Notes under the pieces: model-generated
Told to the model about the DNA's origin: nothing
What the model saw: only the letters and a program-made list of their open reading frames with translations
The model's database searches: none
Part shown: in pieces, positions 1 through 7,478 of the stretch
How positions within the stretch are numbered: position 1 is the stretch's first letter
How the letters are laid out: the number at the start of each line of letters is the position of its first letter
Position numbers and translations under genes: made by a program
NCBI GenBank assembly: GCA_946223075.1
Contig: CAMILZ010000015.1
Location: 1 to 57,463 of the forward strand
Direction of reading: 5' to 3'
Length of the DNA: 57,463 bases
DNA from: an uncultured Dermabacteraceae bacterium
GTDB lineage: Bacteria > Actinomycetota > Actinomycetes > Actinomycetales > Dermabacteraceae

Positions 1-55
1 AACCCCCAACCTTCTGATCCGTAGTCAGATGCTCTATCCGTTAAGCTACGGGCGC
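1..55 (-). tRNA. tRNA-Arg (anticodon ACG), partial
   Basis: Read on the minus strand, positions 55 to 1 give the acceptor 5' strand GCGCCCG, a D arm with TAGCTTAACGGATAGAGC, an anticodon stem TCTGA/TCAGA around loop CTACGGA (anticodon ACG), and the start of the T arm GGTTGGGGGTT. This matches bacterial tRNA-Arg(ACG), which decodes CGU/CGC/CGA after A34 deamination. The last roughly 18 bases, with the 3' acceptor strand, lie outside the window. Confidence 0.93.
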
Positions 56-62
56 TTTCTGT

Positions 63-116
63 CTGTTCCCTCGAACCGACCTGTATTACCTGTTCCCTCG
101 AACCGACCTGTATTAC
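63..116. repeat. Perfect 27-bp tandem duplication
   Basis: The 27-bp unit beginning CTGTTCCCTCGAACCGACC and ending TATTAC occurs at 63-89 and again directly at 90-116 with no mismatch. It lies just upstream of the tRNA-Arg 5' end, between that gene and the lipoprotein terminator hairpin, so it falls where the tRNA promoter or leader should be. The function is unknown. Confidence 0.9.
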
Positions 117-144
117 TTTACTCCGGTGTGGCCGGAAGTGCGAG

Positions 145-178
145 CCGAGGGCCCGTGAGTCTAGTCACGAGCCCTCGG
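145..178 (-). terminator. Strong hairpin downstream of the LppM-like gene
   Basis: Arms 145-158 and 165-178 pair over 14 positions with a single C/T difference (a wobble or mismatch) around a six-base loop. It sits about 30 bp past the stop of the minus-strand lipoprotein gene. There is no T-run on either side, so it resembles the U-less hairpin terminators common in actinobacteria. It could also insulate the tRNA promoter. Confidence 0.6.
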
Positions 179-206
179 TCACGATGCTCTTACGAGCGGA
201 CGCGCG

Positions 207-1256
207 TTACTGCTTGCCGAAGGTCTGGCCCTGACCGTCCTGAGGACCCTGGTTGCCGGGACCGCCGTACGGCTGGCCCTGGAAGCCCTGCGACTGCTGG
301 CCCGGCTGCGGGGGCTGGAAGTCACCCTGCTGGGGAGCCTGGTAGTTACCCTGCTGCGGAGCTTCGTAGCTGCCCTGCTGGGGAGCGCCGTAGCTCGGCT
401 GCTGGAAGTCATTCGCGGAACCCTGCGAGGGGTGCTGGCCGAAGCTCTGCTGTGGCGCCTGTCCACCCTGAGCGTAGCCCTGCTCGCCCTGCGCGTAGCC
501 CTGCTGCCCTTGCTGCTGGAAGGAACCTTGCGCCGAGCCCTGGTTGAAGCCCTGCTGGTTGAAGTCCTGCTGCTGGAAGCCCTGCTGCGCAAAGTCTGCC
601 TGGCCGGCACCTTTCTTCTTGCGCTTCATGAACACGAGCGCGCCGATGATGGCCGCGGCAAGGATAAGAAGAACAACAACGATCACGATGATCACGATGA
701 GCCACGGGAAGCTGCTGCCCTCAGCCTTGATGTTGATGTCGGAGAAGTACTCCTTGGTGTCGGTGATGTGGACCTTGTTGCCGTCGATCTTGCCGACGCT
801 CGATTCGGTGACCTTGCCGGGGAAAACGAAGGTGAAATCAACCTTGAAGCCAGCAGCCGCCGCCTGGTCGCCAAACGAACCTTTGGAAGCTTCCTTGTAG
901 GTGTAGGTGTCCGACTCCTCGTCGTACTTCAGCGAATCGCCCATGGGGTTTTCGTCCTCCTTGTGGGCGGAGAAGGTGCACACGACCTCGTCGTCCTTCT
1001 CTTCGAGCTTGAGTTCGGGCTTGGTGCCCTCAGCAAACTCCTCGAGGGCTTCCTCCCCACAGAACTGAGAGGGAGTCATGCCTACCTGATCGAGCGAAGT
1101 CTTCTTCATTGAGACGACGCCCTCGAGGGTGATCTTTTCGGGGCTTTCGACGGTGACGGTCGCGTCGAGCTTGCCGCAGCCCGCAACGACGAGCATGAAC
1201 GGGATGAGCAGCAACGCTGCGATCTTTTTCAAAGGGTTGGCCTTTGGCGCTGTCAC
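207..1256 (-). CDS. LppM-like lipoprotein with C-terminal membrane helix and Gln/Gly-rich tail
   Basis: This 349-residue protein has a basic N-terminus and a lipobox ending VVAGC (Cys27), so it should be a lipoprotein. A conserved LppM-type domain follows (about residues 28-180, beginning KLDATVTVESPEK). A transmembrane helix near 186-210 leads into RKRKK-type basic residues. The last ~130 residues are a low-complexity tail rich in QQG, QGY and APQQG motifs, which would be cytoplasmic if the helix is single-pass. The start is GTG, with AGAGG six bases upstream. Mycobacterial LppM has the same lipobox, domain and C-terminal helix plan and has been linked to host interaction; a role here is inference. 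The adjacent gene is a paralog. Confidence 0.75.
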   Translation of the reverse strand: MTAPKANPLKKIAALLLIPFMLVVAGCGKLDATVTVESPEKITLEGVVSMKKTSLDQVGMTPSQFCGEEALEEFAEGTKPELKLEEKDDEVVCTFSAHKEDENPMGDSLKYDEESDTYTYKEASKGSFGDQAAAAGFKVDFTFVFPGKVTESSVGKIDGNKVHITDTKEYFSDINIKAEGSSFPWLIVIIVIVVVLLILAAAIIGALVFMKRKKKGAGQADFAQQGFQQQDFNQQGFNQGSAQGSFQQQGQQGYAQGEQGYAQGGQAPQQSFGQHPSQGSANDFQQPSYGAPQQGSYEAPQQGNYQAPQQGDFQPPQPGQQSQGFQGQPYGGPGNQGPQDGQGQTFGKQ

Positions 1257-1311
1257 AAGGAACCTCTACTTTCGTGGAATCCGGAATGTGGTGGACAAAT
1301 CTGTGGGTACT

Positions 1312-2160
1312 TCAGCGGCCTGCGGAACCGGGGCTTGGGGGGTCACTATCGACACTGGGCTGACCGTTGTAATGTCGAGAATCGGCGCCTTCGGGACTTC
1401 GGTAGTTTGGCTCGCGTACCTCGGGCTGCTGGCCTTGCCTACTTTGTTGCGTAGATGAGCCGTTTTGAAACGTTTGGGCGTTTGCGGCAGGGCTCTTTTT
1501 CCTTTTGCGAGCGATGACAATGAGAGCCGTGATAGTGAGAGCCGCAAAGAAGAGGAGCGCAAGTACTACCGCGATAATGATGACGACAATGAGCCACGGG
1601 AACCCGGGGCCCTCGGACTTGATCTCGAAGTCCGAGAGAAAACTCTCGATACTGCCGATGTGAACCTCATTGCCGTTGATTCTGCCGACACTCGATTCAG
1701 TGACCTTGCCTGGCATGACGATGGTGACGCTAGTCATGAAGGCGCCGCGAGAGAGTCGCTCGGCGATTTCGGGGGCAGGCATGATCCCCTTCAGTGTGTA
1801 GGTGTTCGAGTCTTCGTCGTACGTGAGAATCTGCTTGATTTCTTCGGGGTCTTTCAGCGTGCTGGTGAATTCGCACTCGAAGGTGTCGCCAATTTCGGTC
1901 AGTTTGGTCTCAAGAGTGCCTTCGAAGGCTGGTCCACCAGTGCCCGTCGCATCTTTCGAGGTGCAAACGTCGGCGGGTTTCATGCCGTATTTTTCAAGCA
2001 CCGAACTGTATCCCCTAATAACGCCTTCGAAGACGACTTTGTCGGCGTTCTCTACCGTCATGGTGGCTTTGAGGTCCCCACAGCCGGCGACGAGGAGGAG
2101 AAAAGGAATCACCAAGAGCGCGGCGAACTTCCTCAGGGGGCTCGACTGGGTCGTCGTCAT
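1312..2160 (-). CDS. LppM-like lipoprotein (paralog)
   Basis: This 282-residue protein is paralogous to the next gene downstream: lipobox LLVAGC (Cys27), a matching domain beginning DLKATMTVENADK, the shared phrase PGKVTESSVGRI(N)GN, and a transmembrane helix at about 193-222 followed by RKRKK. Its tail is shorter and Ser/Gln/Pro-rich rather than built from QQG repeats. The ATG start has AAGGTG at good spacing. The 55-bp gap to the next gene suggests co-transcription. The pair most likely arose by tandem duplication followed by divergence of the tail. Confidence 0.75.
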   Translation of the reverse strand: MTTTQSSPLRKFAALLVIPFLLLVAGCGDLKATMTVENADKVVFEGVIRGYSSVLEKYGMKPADVCTSKDATGTGGPAFEGTLETKLTEIGDTFECEFTSTLKDPEEIKQILTYDEDSNTYTLKGIMPAPEIAERLSRGAFMTSVTIVMPGKVTESSVGRINGNEVHIGSIESFLSDFEIKSEGPGFPWLIVVIIIAVVLALLFFAALTITALIVIARKRKKSPAANAQTFQNGSSTQQSRQGQQPEVREPNYRSPEGADSRHYNGQPSVDSDPPSPGSAGR

Positions 2161-2220
2161 GGGGACACCTTGCGTATAAAAGGGACGGGCGCGGCTGAAC
2201 CCTATCGCACAACCATGGTC

Positions 2221-3051
2221 TTAATCTTCGCCTTCCCGCGAAGCTGAGCCCGGAGGCATGCCCTGCCCGAACACGGGGGAGGCCTCGGGGCGCTTCGGGT
2301 GTACCGCGTCGCCTGAGCTTTCGCCGCGAATGCGCCGCATGACCCAGGGGCCGAAGTGGTCGCGCGCCCACACGAGATCTTTCTCGGCGGCCTGGCGCCA
2401 CGTACGCTGCGGTGGATCGTTCGGGGTGAATTCGCGCAGGTCGTTCGGTACGTCGAGCGTGGCGAGAACCTCGCGCGCGATGGTGTGGTGGCCGAGCGGC
2501 GAGAAGTGCAGGCGGTCCTCGGCCCACATGCTTTCGTGGACAAGCTGGCGAGCGGCCCACAGGTCCACGACAAACGTGTTGTAGCGCTTCGCGATCGTGC
2601 GCATGTTTTCGTTGTAGATCGCGGAGCGGCCACGGATGAGGTTGAGAACGGGGGTGGAGCCGACGTCGGGCCCGGTCCAGAGGATGATGTCGGTGCCCGT
2701 CTCGGCGAGGCGGGCGATAGCGGCGTCGATGTCGGAGGCGATCGCGTCGGGGTCGCCGCGACGGATCACGTCGTTGCCGCCCGCGAAGAAGCTCACGAGG
2801 TCCGGCTTGAGGTCGATCGCCGGTTCGAGCTGTTGCTCGATGATTTGTTTGTAGAGGCGGCCGCGGATTGCGAGGTTCGCGTAGGCGAAATCGGGGCTTG
2901 TGCGTCCAAGTTCTTCCGCTACGCGATCTGCCCACCCGCGCACACCACCGGGAACGCTCGGATCGGGATCGCCGATGCCCTCGGTGAACGAGTCACCGAT
3001 GGCGACGAAACGGTGCCACGGATGCAGAGGCTCCTGGTGAATGTCGCTCAT
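2221..3051 (-). CDS. SGNH/GDSL-family esterase or lipase
   Basis: This 276-residue protein has the SGNH hydrolase blocks in order: GDSFTEG with nucleophile Ser21, a conserved Gly region (about 62-65), GGND with Asn93, and DRLH with Asp179 and His182 of the catalytic triad. No signal peptide or lipobox is seen, so it is probably cytoplasmic. The substrate cannot be told; the family includes esterases, lipases and deacetylases of lipids and glycans. The start lies 1 bp past the crgA stop, so the two genes are probably co-transcribed with crgA first. Confidence 0.85.
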   Translation of the reverse strand: MSDIHQEPLHPWHRFVAIGDSFTEGIGDPDPSVPGGVRGWADRVAEELGRTSPDFAYANLAIRGRLYKQIIEQQLEPAIDLKPDLVSFFAGGNDVIRRGDPDAIASDIDAAIARLAETGTDIILWTGPDVGSTPVLNLIRGRSAIYNENMRTIAKRYNTFVVDLWAARQLVHESMWAEDRLHFSPLGHHTIAREVLATLDVPNDLREFTPNDPPQRTWRQAAEKDLVWARDHFGPWVMRRIRGESSGDAVHPKRPEASPVFGQGMPPGSASREGED

Positions 3052-3052
3052 G

Positions 3053-3364
3053 CTACCTCCAGAAGGTGAGGAGCCCGCCGCCCGCGAGAAGAATGCCGAT
3101 GCCGACCGCGAGATTCCAGTCGCCGATGGGAAGCGGATACTGGGCGCTCGAGATGTAGTAGACGACCATGTACAAAATGCCGAGGATCAGCAGCGTGACG
3201 GCGGTGGGCACGAGCCACGAGGGGCTCGGCTTGTAGGCCTCGGCTGCGCTCTCTTGAGCGCGGCGTGAGCGGCGGGTTTCGGCCTCGGCGCGAGTCACTC
3301 GATCCCGTGCAGGCTGGTTCTGCTGGGTGGGGATAGTCGAGGAACGCCGAACTTTCTTGGCCAT
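3053..3364 (-). CDS. crgA: Cell division protein CrgA
   Basis: This 103-residue protein has a basic, Ser/Thr/Gln-rich cytoplasmic N-terminus (1-48) and two transmembrane helices (about 50-71 and 83-101) joined by a short loop with SSAQYPLPIGDWN, which is the CrgA layout. In mycobacteria and streptomycetes CrgA is a septal protein that contacts FtsZ, FtsI and FtsQ and helps divisome assembly. The ATG at 3364 is preferred because AAAGG lies seven bases upstream and the protein then matches the family; the open frame extends further upstream but that part reads as non-coding. Its place near the pknAB operon is conserved in actinobacteria. Confidence 0.9.
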   Translation of the reverse strand: MAKKVRRSSTIPTQQNQPARDRVTRAEAETRRSRRAQESAAEAYKPSPSWLVPTAVTLLILGILYMVVYYISSAQYPLPIGDWNLAVGIGILLAGGGLLTFWR

Positions 3365-3441
3365 GGATAACCTTTCACAACGGTAACGAATGTGCCGGGC
3401 GTGCCCCGAGGGGTGGGAGCGGTGCCGGCAGCGGCATATAT

Positions 3442-3452
3442 TAGGGTACAGT
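3442..3452 (+). promoter_or_regulatory. Candidate -10 elements for the sortase operon
   Basis: TAGGGT (3442-3447) and the overlapping TACAGT (3447-3452) fit the actinobacterial TANNNT -10 pattern. They lie just ahead of a strong GGAGGAG at 3457-3463 in the 156-bp divergent gap between crgA and the sortase gene. No clear -35 was seen. The start point is inferred only. Confidence 0.35.
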
Positions 3453-3467
3453 GCGCGGAGGAGTACG

Positions 3468-3524
3468 TTGGTTTTATTCCGACGCCTGCCGATTAACCCC
3501 CTTGCCGAATCGGAGACATTGTGA
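3468..3524 (+). CDS. Possible 18-codon leader ORF coupled to the sortase
   Basis: A TTG codon at 3468 follows GGAGGAG (3457-3463) at near-ideal spacing. It opens an 18-codon frame ending in TGA at 3522-3524, which overlaps the sortase GTG start as GTGA. That is the geometry of translational coupling. The peptide would read roughly MVLFRRLPINPLAESETL. TTG is a weak start and no homology is recognised, so the ORF may be chance. The strong ribosome site has no other obvious start to serve. Confidence 0.35.
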   Translation: MVLFRRLPINPLAESETL

Positions 3525-4261
3525 CTTCTTCCCGCCACAAGCGTGCGCCTAAGCGCACACGCGGCATAGCCTCAAGCATTATTGGTGTGCTCGGCGAACT
3601 GCTGATCACCGTCGGAGCTTTCCTTCTCCTTTTTGTTGTGTGGCAACTGTGGTGGACGGACGTCGTTGCCGACCGCGAACACGCCGTCATCATTCAGGAG
3701 CTTCAGTCGAAGTGGGGCGGGCCGTCGCCACAAAAGATTGCCCCGCCCGAGGAGGGGGAGGCGCCGAAGATCGAAAACGTGACGGAAAACGAGGTGTGGG
3801 GCGAGCTTCACGTGCCGAAGTTCGACAAGGTCACGTCCCCCATGGCCGAGGGCGTGAGCATGGAGAAAGTGCTCAACGTGATCGGTAATGGCCACTATCC
3901 CGACACGGCGTTGCCTGGCGAGGTCGGGAACTTCGCGTTTGCGGGTCACCGCTCGACCTATGGCCGCCCTCTTCACGACATTGCGCGGCTTCAGCCGGGC
4001 GATCCGGTCATCGTCGAGGGTCCGAAGGCGTACTACGTGTATTACGTGACGGGCTCGGAGATTGTGCAGCCCAATGACGTTCAGGTGATCGCTCCCGTGC
4101 CGAATAAGCCGGGGGAGGAGCCCACGGAGCGGATGCTCACGATGACGGCGTGCCACCCCATGTATTCGGCGGCAGAGCGCTACATCACGTACGCGAAGTA
4201 CGACCACTGGGTTGATCGCAGCAAGGGTATCCCCAAGGAGCTTGCGGAGGTAAAGAAGTAA
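3521..4261 (+). CDS. Class E sortase
   Basis: This 246-residue transpeptidase is anchored by one N-terminal transmembrane helix (about 16-45) with its catalytic domain outside the membrane. Sortase residues are visible: His143 in FAGHRSTYG, Cys211 in LTMTACHP, and Arg220 in AERYITY. The TMTAC form and the genomic setting point to class E, the housekeeping sortase of many high-GC actinobacteria, which attaches surface proteins usually through LAXTG-type signals. GTG at 3521 is the only start after an in-frame TAA, with GGAGA close upstream. It overlaps the next gene as TAATG. Confidence 0.9.
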   Translation: MTSSRHKRAPKRTRGIASSIIGVLGELLITVGAFLLLFVVWQLWWTDVVADREHAVIIQELQSKWGGPSPQKIAPPEEGEAPKIENVTENEVWGELHVPKFDKVTSPMAEGVSMEKVLNVIGNGHYPDTALPGEVGNFAFAGHRSTYGRPLHDIARLQPGDPVIVEGPKAYYVYYVTGSEIVQPNDVQVIAPVPNKPGEEPTERMLTMTACHPMYSAAERYITYAKYDHWVDRSKGIPKELAEVKK

Positions 4262-4452
4262 TGTACGGCTGGCTTTACAGGATTATTCCGGGCCCGTGGT
4301 GGGTCAAGGTGCTCGTGCTTCTCGTGCTGTTTGCAGCTCTCGTGGTGGTGCTGTTCGGGTGGGTGTTCCCCATGATCGCGCCGTACATGCCGTTCAACCA
4401 GGGAACGATTTCGGCTCTCGCCGCGCCCGTGGTCTCCGCCGTCGCACTGTAG
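4261..4452 (+). CDS. Small membrane protein following the sortase
   Basis: A 63-residue protein with one strong hydrophobic helix (about residues 16-42, rich in VLVLLVL), flanked by WLYRIIPGPWWVK and a short C-terminal stretch. Its ATG overlaps the sortase stop codon (TAATG), so the two should be translationally coupled. Small membrane proteins of this look are common beside crgA and sortase genes in actinobacteria. The function is unknown; it may assist the sortase or the division machinery. Confidence 0.75.
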   Translation: MYGWLYRIIPGPWWVKVLVLLVLFAALVVVLFGWVFPMIAPYMPFNQGTISALAAPVVSAVAL

Positions 4453-4537
4453 TTGGGGCGGGGAGGCCAACCCGGGCTGGGCGCGCCGCGATGCCAGGCT
4501 GCCGAAACCAAGTGCTGTGGTGCGTGCCAGGGCTCAG

Positions 4538-4596
4538 GGTGTAGAAAAAGGGGTAGGCGACCGCTGAAAGCTGCCGCAACGTCGTTTTTCTACACC
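4538..4596. repeat. Inverted repeat in convergent intergenic region
   Basis: Arms GGTGTAGAAAAA (4538-4549) and TTTTTCTACACC (4585-4596) are a perfect 12-bp inverted repeat with a 35-bp spacer. Pairing continues outward through TCAG/CTGA with one bulged G. It sits in the 205-bp gap between the convergent small membrane gene and the amidotransferase gene, the only gap in this area with room for a terminator. The AT-rich inner arms and long spacer are unlike a simple intrinsic terminator, so protein binding or a folded 3' UTR is also possible. Nothing else was seen in the gap. Confidence 0.55.
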
Positions 4597-4657
4597 TGAG
4601 AGGTGGGGGTCGTTCCACCGTGACGGTGCCCCGCGCTGTTCGCGACGCGCGCCCTCC

Positions 4658-5335
4658 TCAGCGACCGAGAAGCGGGGCAAGCCCTCGTGCGCGCTCCGCA
4701 GCTCCCGAGCCGTCTTTGCCTTCAGCGAGTTCAAGGAAGAACGCGAGCATCGAATGCCCGCCTTTCGTCAGAACGCTCTCGGGGTGGAACTGCACGCTGT
4801 GAAGCGGAAGGTCTCTGTGGGAGAGGCCCTGGATGCTGCCGTCATCGGCGCGGGCCGTGATCTCGAGAATCGCCTCATCGACCGTATCGGGAACGACCGC
4901 GAGTGAGTGATAGCGCGTCGCCTCAAACGGCGAAGGAAGTGCGGCGAACGGCCCGCGGCCCTCGTGGTGGATGAGGCTCGTCTTGCCGTGCATGAGTTGC
5001 GGGGCGTGAGTGACCGTCGCCCCGAAATAGTGGGCGAGCGACTGCAAGCCGAGGCACACCCCGAACATCGGAGTCGAGGTTTGCGCGCACTCGCCGATCA
5101 CCTCGAGCGTACGGCCAGCCGTCAGGGGATTGCCTGGTCCGGGTGAGATGAGCACGCCGTCGAAGCCGGAGAGATCCGGGGCGCCGCTTGAAGTTTCGGG
5201 AACGGCATCGTTGCGCACCACGACGCACTCGGCGCCCATCTGTTCGAGATACCCGATGATCGTGTAGACGAACGAGTCGTAATTATCGACGACGAGGATA
5301 CGGCAGGGAGCGTCTGAGTGGTTAGTTGCCGCCAT
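4658..5335 (-). CDS. trpG: Glutamine amidotransferase: anthranilate / aminodeoxychorismate synthase component II
   Basis: This 225-residue class I glutamine amidotransferase has nucleophile Cys94 in FGVCLGLQSL and the His184/Glu186 pair in VQFHPESVLT. It supplies ammonia from glutamine to a chorismate-using partner (TrpE or PabB); which one cannot be decided, since no partner gene is in the window. ATG at 5335 is chosen because DAPCRILVVDNYDS then starts near the N-terminus as in the family. That start overlaps the end of pknB by 14 bp. Upstream codons in the same frame only read the pknB repeat out of frame. A trpG/pabA-like gene beside pknB is conserved in actinobacteria. Confidence 0.88.
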   Translation of the reverse strand: MAATNHSDAPCRILVVDNYDSFVYTIIGYLEQMGAECVVVRNDAVPETSSGAPDLSGFDGVLISPGPGNPLTAGRTLEVIGECAQTSTPMFGVCLGLQSLAHYFGATVTHAPQLMHGKTSLIHHEGRGPFAALPSPFEATRYHSLAVVPDTVDEAILEITARADDGSIQGLSHRDLPLHSVQFHPESVLTKGGHSMLAFFLELAEGKDGSGAAERARGLAPLLGR

Positions 5336-7478
5336 TGCCGCGGCCTTGCCCGTTCCCATTGCCGTTGCCATTCCCGTTGCCATTCCCGTTTCCATTGACG
5401 GGCGAAACCGATGGCGACGGTGTGGTGGTCTCCGCCGTCGGGGACGGGGCCGGTTCGGGAGCGGGCTCGGGGCCCTTCGACACGATAATCGTGACGCTCG
5501 AGCCCGACTTCACTTCCGTGTTCACCTCGGGGTTCGTGCGAATCACGCGGCCCTTCTCGACCGAATCGGAGAACTCTTCCTCGACTTTGGTGCCGAGGTT
5601 GAGATCGGGATCGCTTAGACGCGTTCGCGCCTCCTCAAGGGTCTGCCCCACAACGTTCGGGATCGTGACCGGGCCAGCCTCGGCCGCGACGACCAGGCGC
5701 ACGGTCGAGCCCTTCGAGGCGGTGCCTTCGGATGGGGTTTGCTCGAGCACGTTGCCAACGGTTTCGCCGTCCTTCGCTTCGCGGCCCGCGACGGTGACCT
5801 CGAATCCGGCATCCTTGAGGGCCTTTTCGGCGTCGGCCTGAGTAAACCCGACCACGCTCGGGACCGTGACCTGACCGCTCGAAACCCACACTTTCACGGA
5901 GCTGCCCTCCGGGGCGCTCGCGCCTTCACCAGGCTCGGAGCGAAGCACAACGTCCTTATCGAACTCGGGAGAATCTTCAGCTCCGGCCACGGTCATCGTG
6001 AAGCCGGACTCCTCGAGGGCTTTCTGCGCCTCGTCTTTCGTGAGTCCCTCGAGCTTCGGCACGTTTGCGGCATCGGGACCGCTCGACACTACGACGTTGA
6101 CGGTGGAACCCTTCACTACCTGGGTCTCGGCCGCGGGGTCGGTAGAAATCACGAGGCCGTCGTCGATCTGCGTGCTGGCTTCTTCCGAGAACTTTGGGGT
6201 GAGCCCCGCCTCGCTGAGGGTTTGCTTCGCATCATTTTCGGCCATCCCCACGACCGAGGGGACGCTTACCTGTTCGGGCTCGCGGTTTTGCTGCGCTATG
6301 AACCACCACGCCGCACCCGCCACGATGATGAGCAGCACGATGAGTGCGGCGATCCATGCGCCCACGTGGCTTTTCTTTTCTTCCTCGGGTGCAATCTCAT
6401 CGACGGTGCTTCGACCACCGGGAGACGCGGGAGAGGATCCTCCCGCAGCGGCGGCCCCGGAAGGAGCGAGAGGAGCCGTGTGAGCGGGAATCACTTGAGT
6501 TTCTTGGTCTTGGAACGAACCCAAGTTCTCAAACTCCGTGGGGCTCAAAACCTGGGTGGCGGCTTCGGCGCTCGCGGGCCCCGCAGCGCCCGCAGCCATC
6601 GCGCCGAGGATGCGCGGCTCGCGGCCGGCAGCGGCGTCGCGAATGTCCTTTTCGAAATCCGTGGCGCTCTGGTAGCGCACCTCGCGATCCTTCGCGAGGC
6701 CGTGAAGCACGACGGCATCCATGTACTTATTGATGTTGGGGTTGAACGTCGAAGGCGGAACCGGGGTTTCACGTACGTGCTGGTACGCGATCGACACGGG
6801 GGAGTCCCCCGTGAAGGGCGGGCGGCCCGTGAGGAGCTCGTAGAGAACGACGGCGGCAGAGTACACGTCGCTGCGCGCATCAACATGCTGACCACGCGCC
6901 TGCTCTGGCGAGAGGTACTGCGCCGTGCCCATGACCGCCTGGGTTTGGGTCATCGCCGCGGTCGACTCGGATACCGCGCGTGCGATACCGAAGTCCATGA
7001 CCTTGACCTCGTTGTTCTTCGTGATCATGATGTTGCCGGGCTTGATATCCCGGTGGACGATGCCCGCGTTGTGCGAGTATTCGAGGGCGCTCAAAACTCC
7101 CGCCATGACCGCTGATGCGCGCTGCTCGCTCATCGGGTTTTCCGCCGAAATGAACGAGCGCAGAGTATCGCCCTCGACGTATTCCATGACGATGTAGGGG
7201 ATCGTCACGTCTTCGCCCGTGGGCTCCGTGCGGTGATCCTCGCCCGTGTCGTAGACGCCAACGATTGCGGGGTGATTGAGTCCCGCAGCGGACTGGGCTT
7301 CGCGGCGGAACCGCTCCTGGAAGTGCGGGTCGCGTGCGAGATCCGAACGCAAAACCTTGAGGGCGACCGTGCGGTGAAGTCGCGTGTCGCGCGCAAGATA
7401 GACCTCAGCCATACCGCCGCGCCCGAGCAGGCGCCCAATTTCGTAGCGGTTACTGAGCAACATGCGGTCTTCGCTCAC
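5322..7478 (-). CDS. pknB: Serine/threonine protein kinase PknB with four PASTA domains
   Basis: This 718-residue receptor kinase has a cytoplasmic kinase domain (about 12-275) with Lys41, HRD Asp144 and DFG Asp162, then a linker and a transmembrane helix (about 372-395). Four extracellular PASTA repeats follow (near 404-467, 471-535, 537-599, 603-669). PASTA domains bind muropeptides or lipid II, and PknB controls growth and wall synthesis. After PASTA 4 comes a Pro/Glu/Thr/Ser segment and eight Asn-Gly dipeptides (695-710). The GTG start overlaps the pknA stop as GTGA; Met6 is an alternative. It is next to last in the fhaA-to-trpG operon. Confidence 0.96.
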   Translation of the reverse strand: MSEDRMLLSNRYEIGRLLGRGGMAEVYLARDTRLHRTVALKVLRSDLARDPHFQERFRREAQSAAGLNHPAIVGVYDTGEDHRTEPTGEDVTIPYIVMEYVEGDTLRSFISAENPMSEQRASAVMAGVLSALEYSHNAGIVHRDIKPGNIMITKNNEVKVMDFGIARAVSESTAAMTQTQAVMGTAQYLSPEQARGQHVDARSDVYSAAVVLYELLTGRPPFTGDSPVSIAYQHVRETPVPPSTFNPNINKYMDAVVLHGLAKDREVRYQSATDFEKDIRDAAAGREPRILGAMAAGAAGPASAEAATQVLSPTEFENLGSFQDQETQVIPAHTAPLAPSGAAAAGGSSPASPGGRSTVDEIAPEEEKKSHVGAWIAALIVLLIIVAGAAWWFIAQQNREPEQVSVPSVVGMAENDAKQTLSEAGLTPKFSEEASTQIDDGLVISTDPAAETQVVKGSTVNVVVSSGPDAANVPKLEGLTKDEAQKALEESGFTMTVAGAEDSPEFDKDVVLRSEPGEGASAPEGSSVKVWVSSGQVTVPSVVGFTQADAEKALKDAGFEVTVAGREAKDGETVGNVLEQTPSEGTASKGSTVRLVVAAEAGPVTIPNVVGQTLEEARTRLSDPDLNLGTKVEEEFSDSVEKGRVIRTNPEVNTEVKSGSSVTIIVSKGPEPAPEPAPSPTAETTTPSPSVSPVNGNGNGNGNGNGNGNGQGRGNGGN
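5325..5396 (-). repeat. Hexanucleotide repeat encoding the PknB Asn-Gly tail
   Basis: On the minus strand the last ~24 codons of pknB are near-repeats of a GGNAAY hexamer, giving eight Asn-Gly dipeptides and then QGRGNGGN. Third-position changes break exact repetition, which lowers but does not remove slippage potential. The start codon region of the downstream amidotransferase gene lies inside the repeat's end. Confidence 0.85.

Noticed and set aside
5325..5396. CRISPR-like short repeats
   Set aside because: The repeats are a coding hexamer array in frame with pknB, without spacers.
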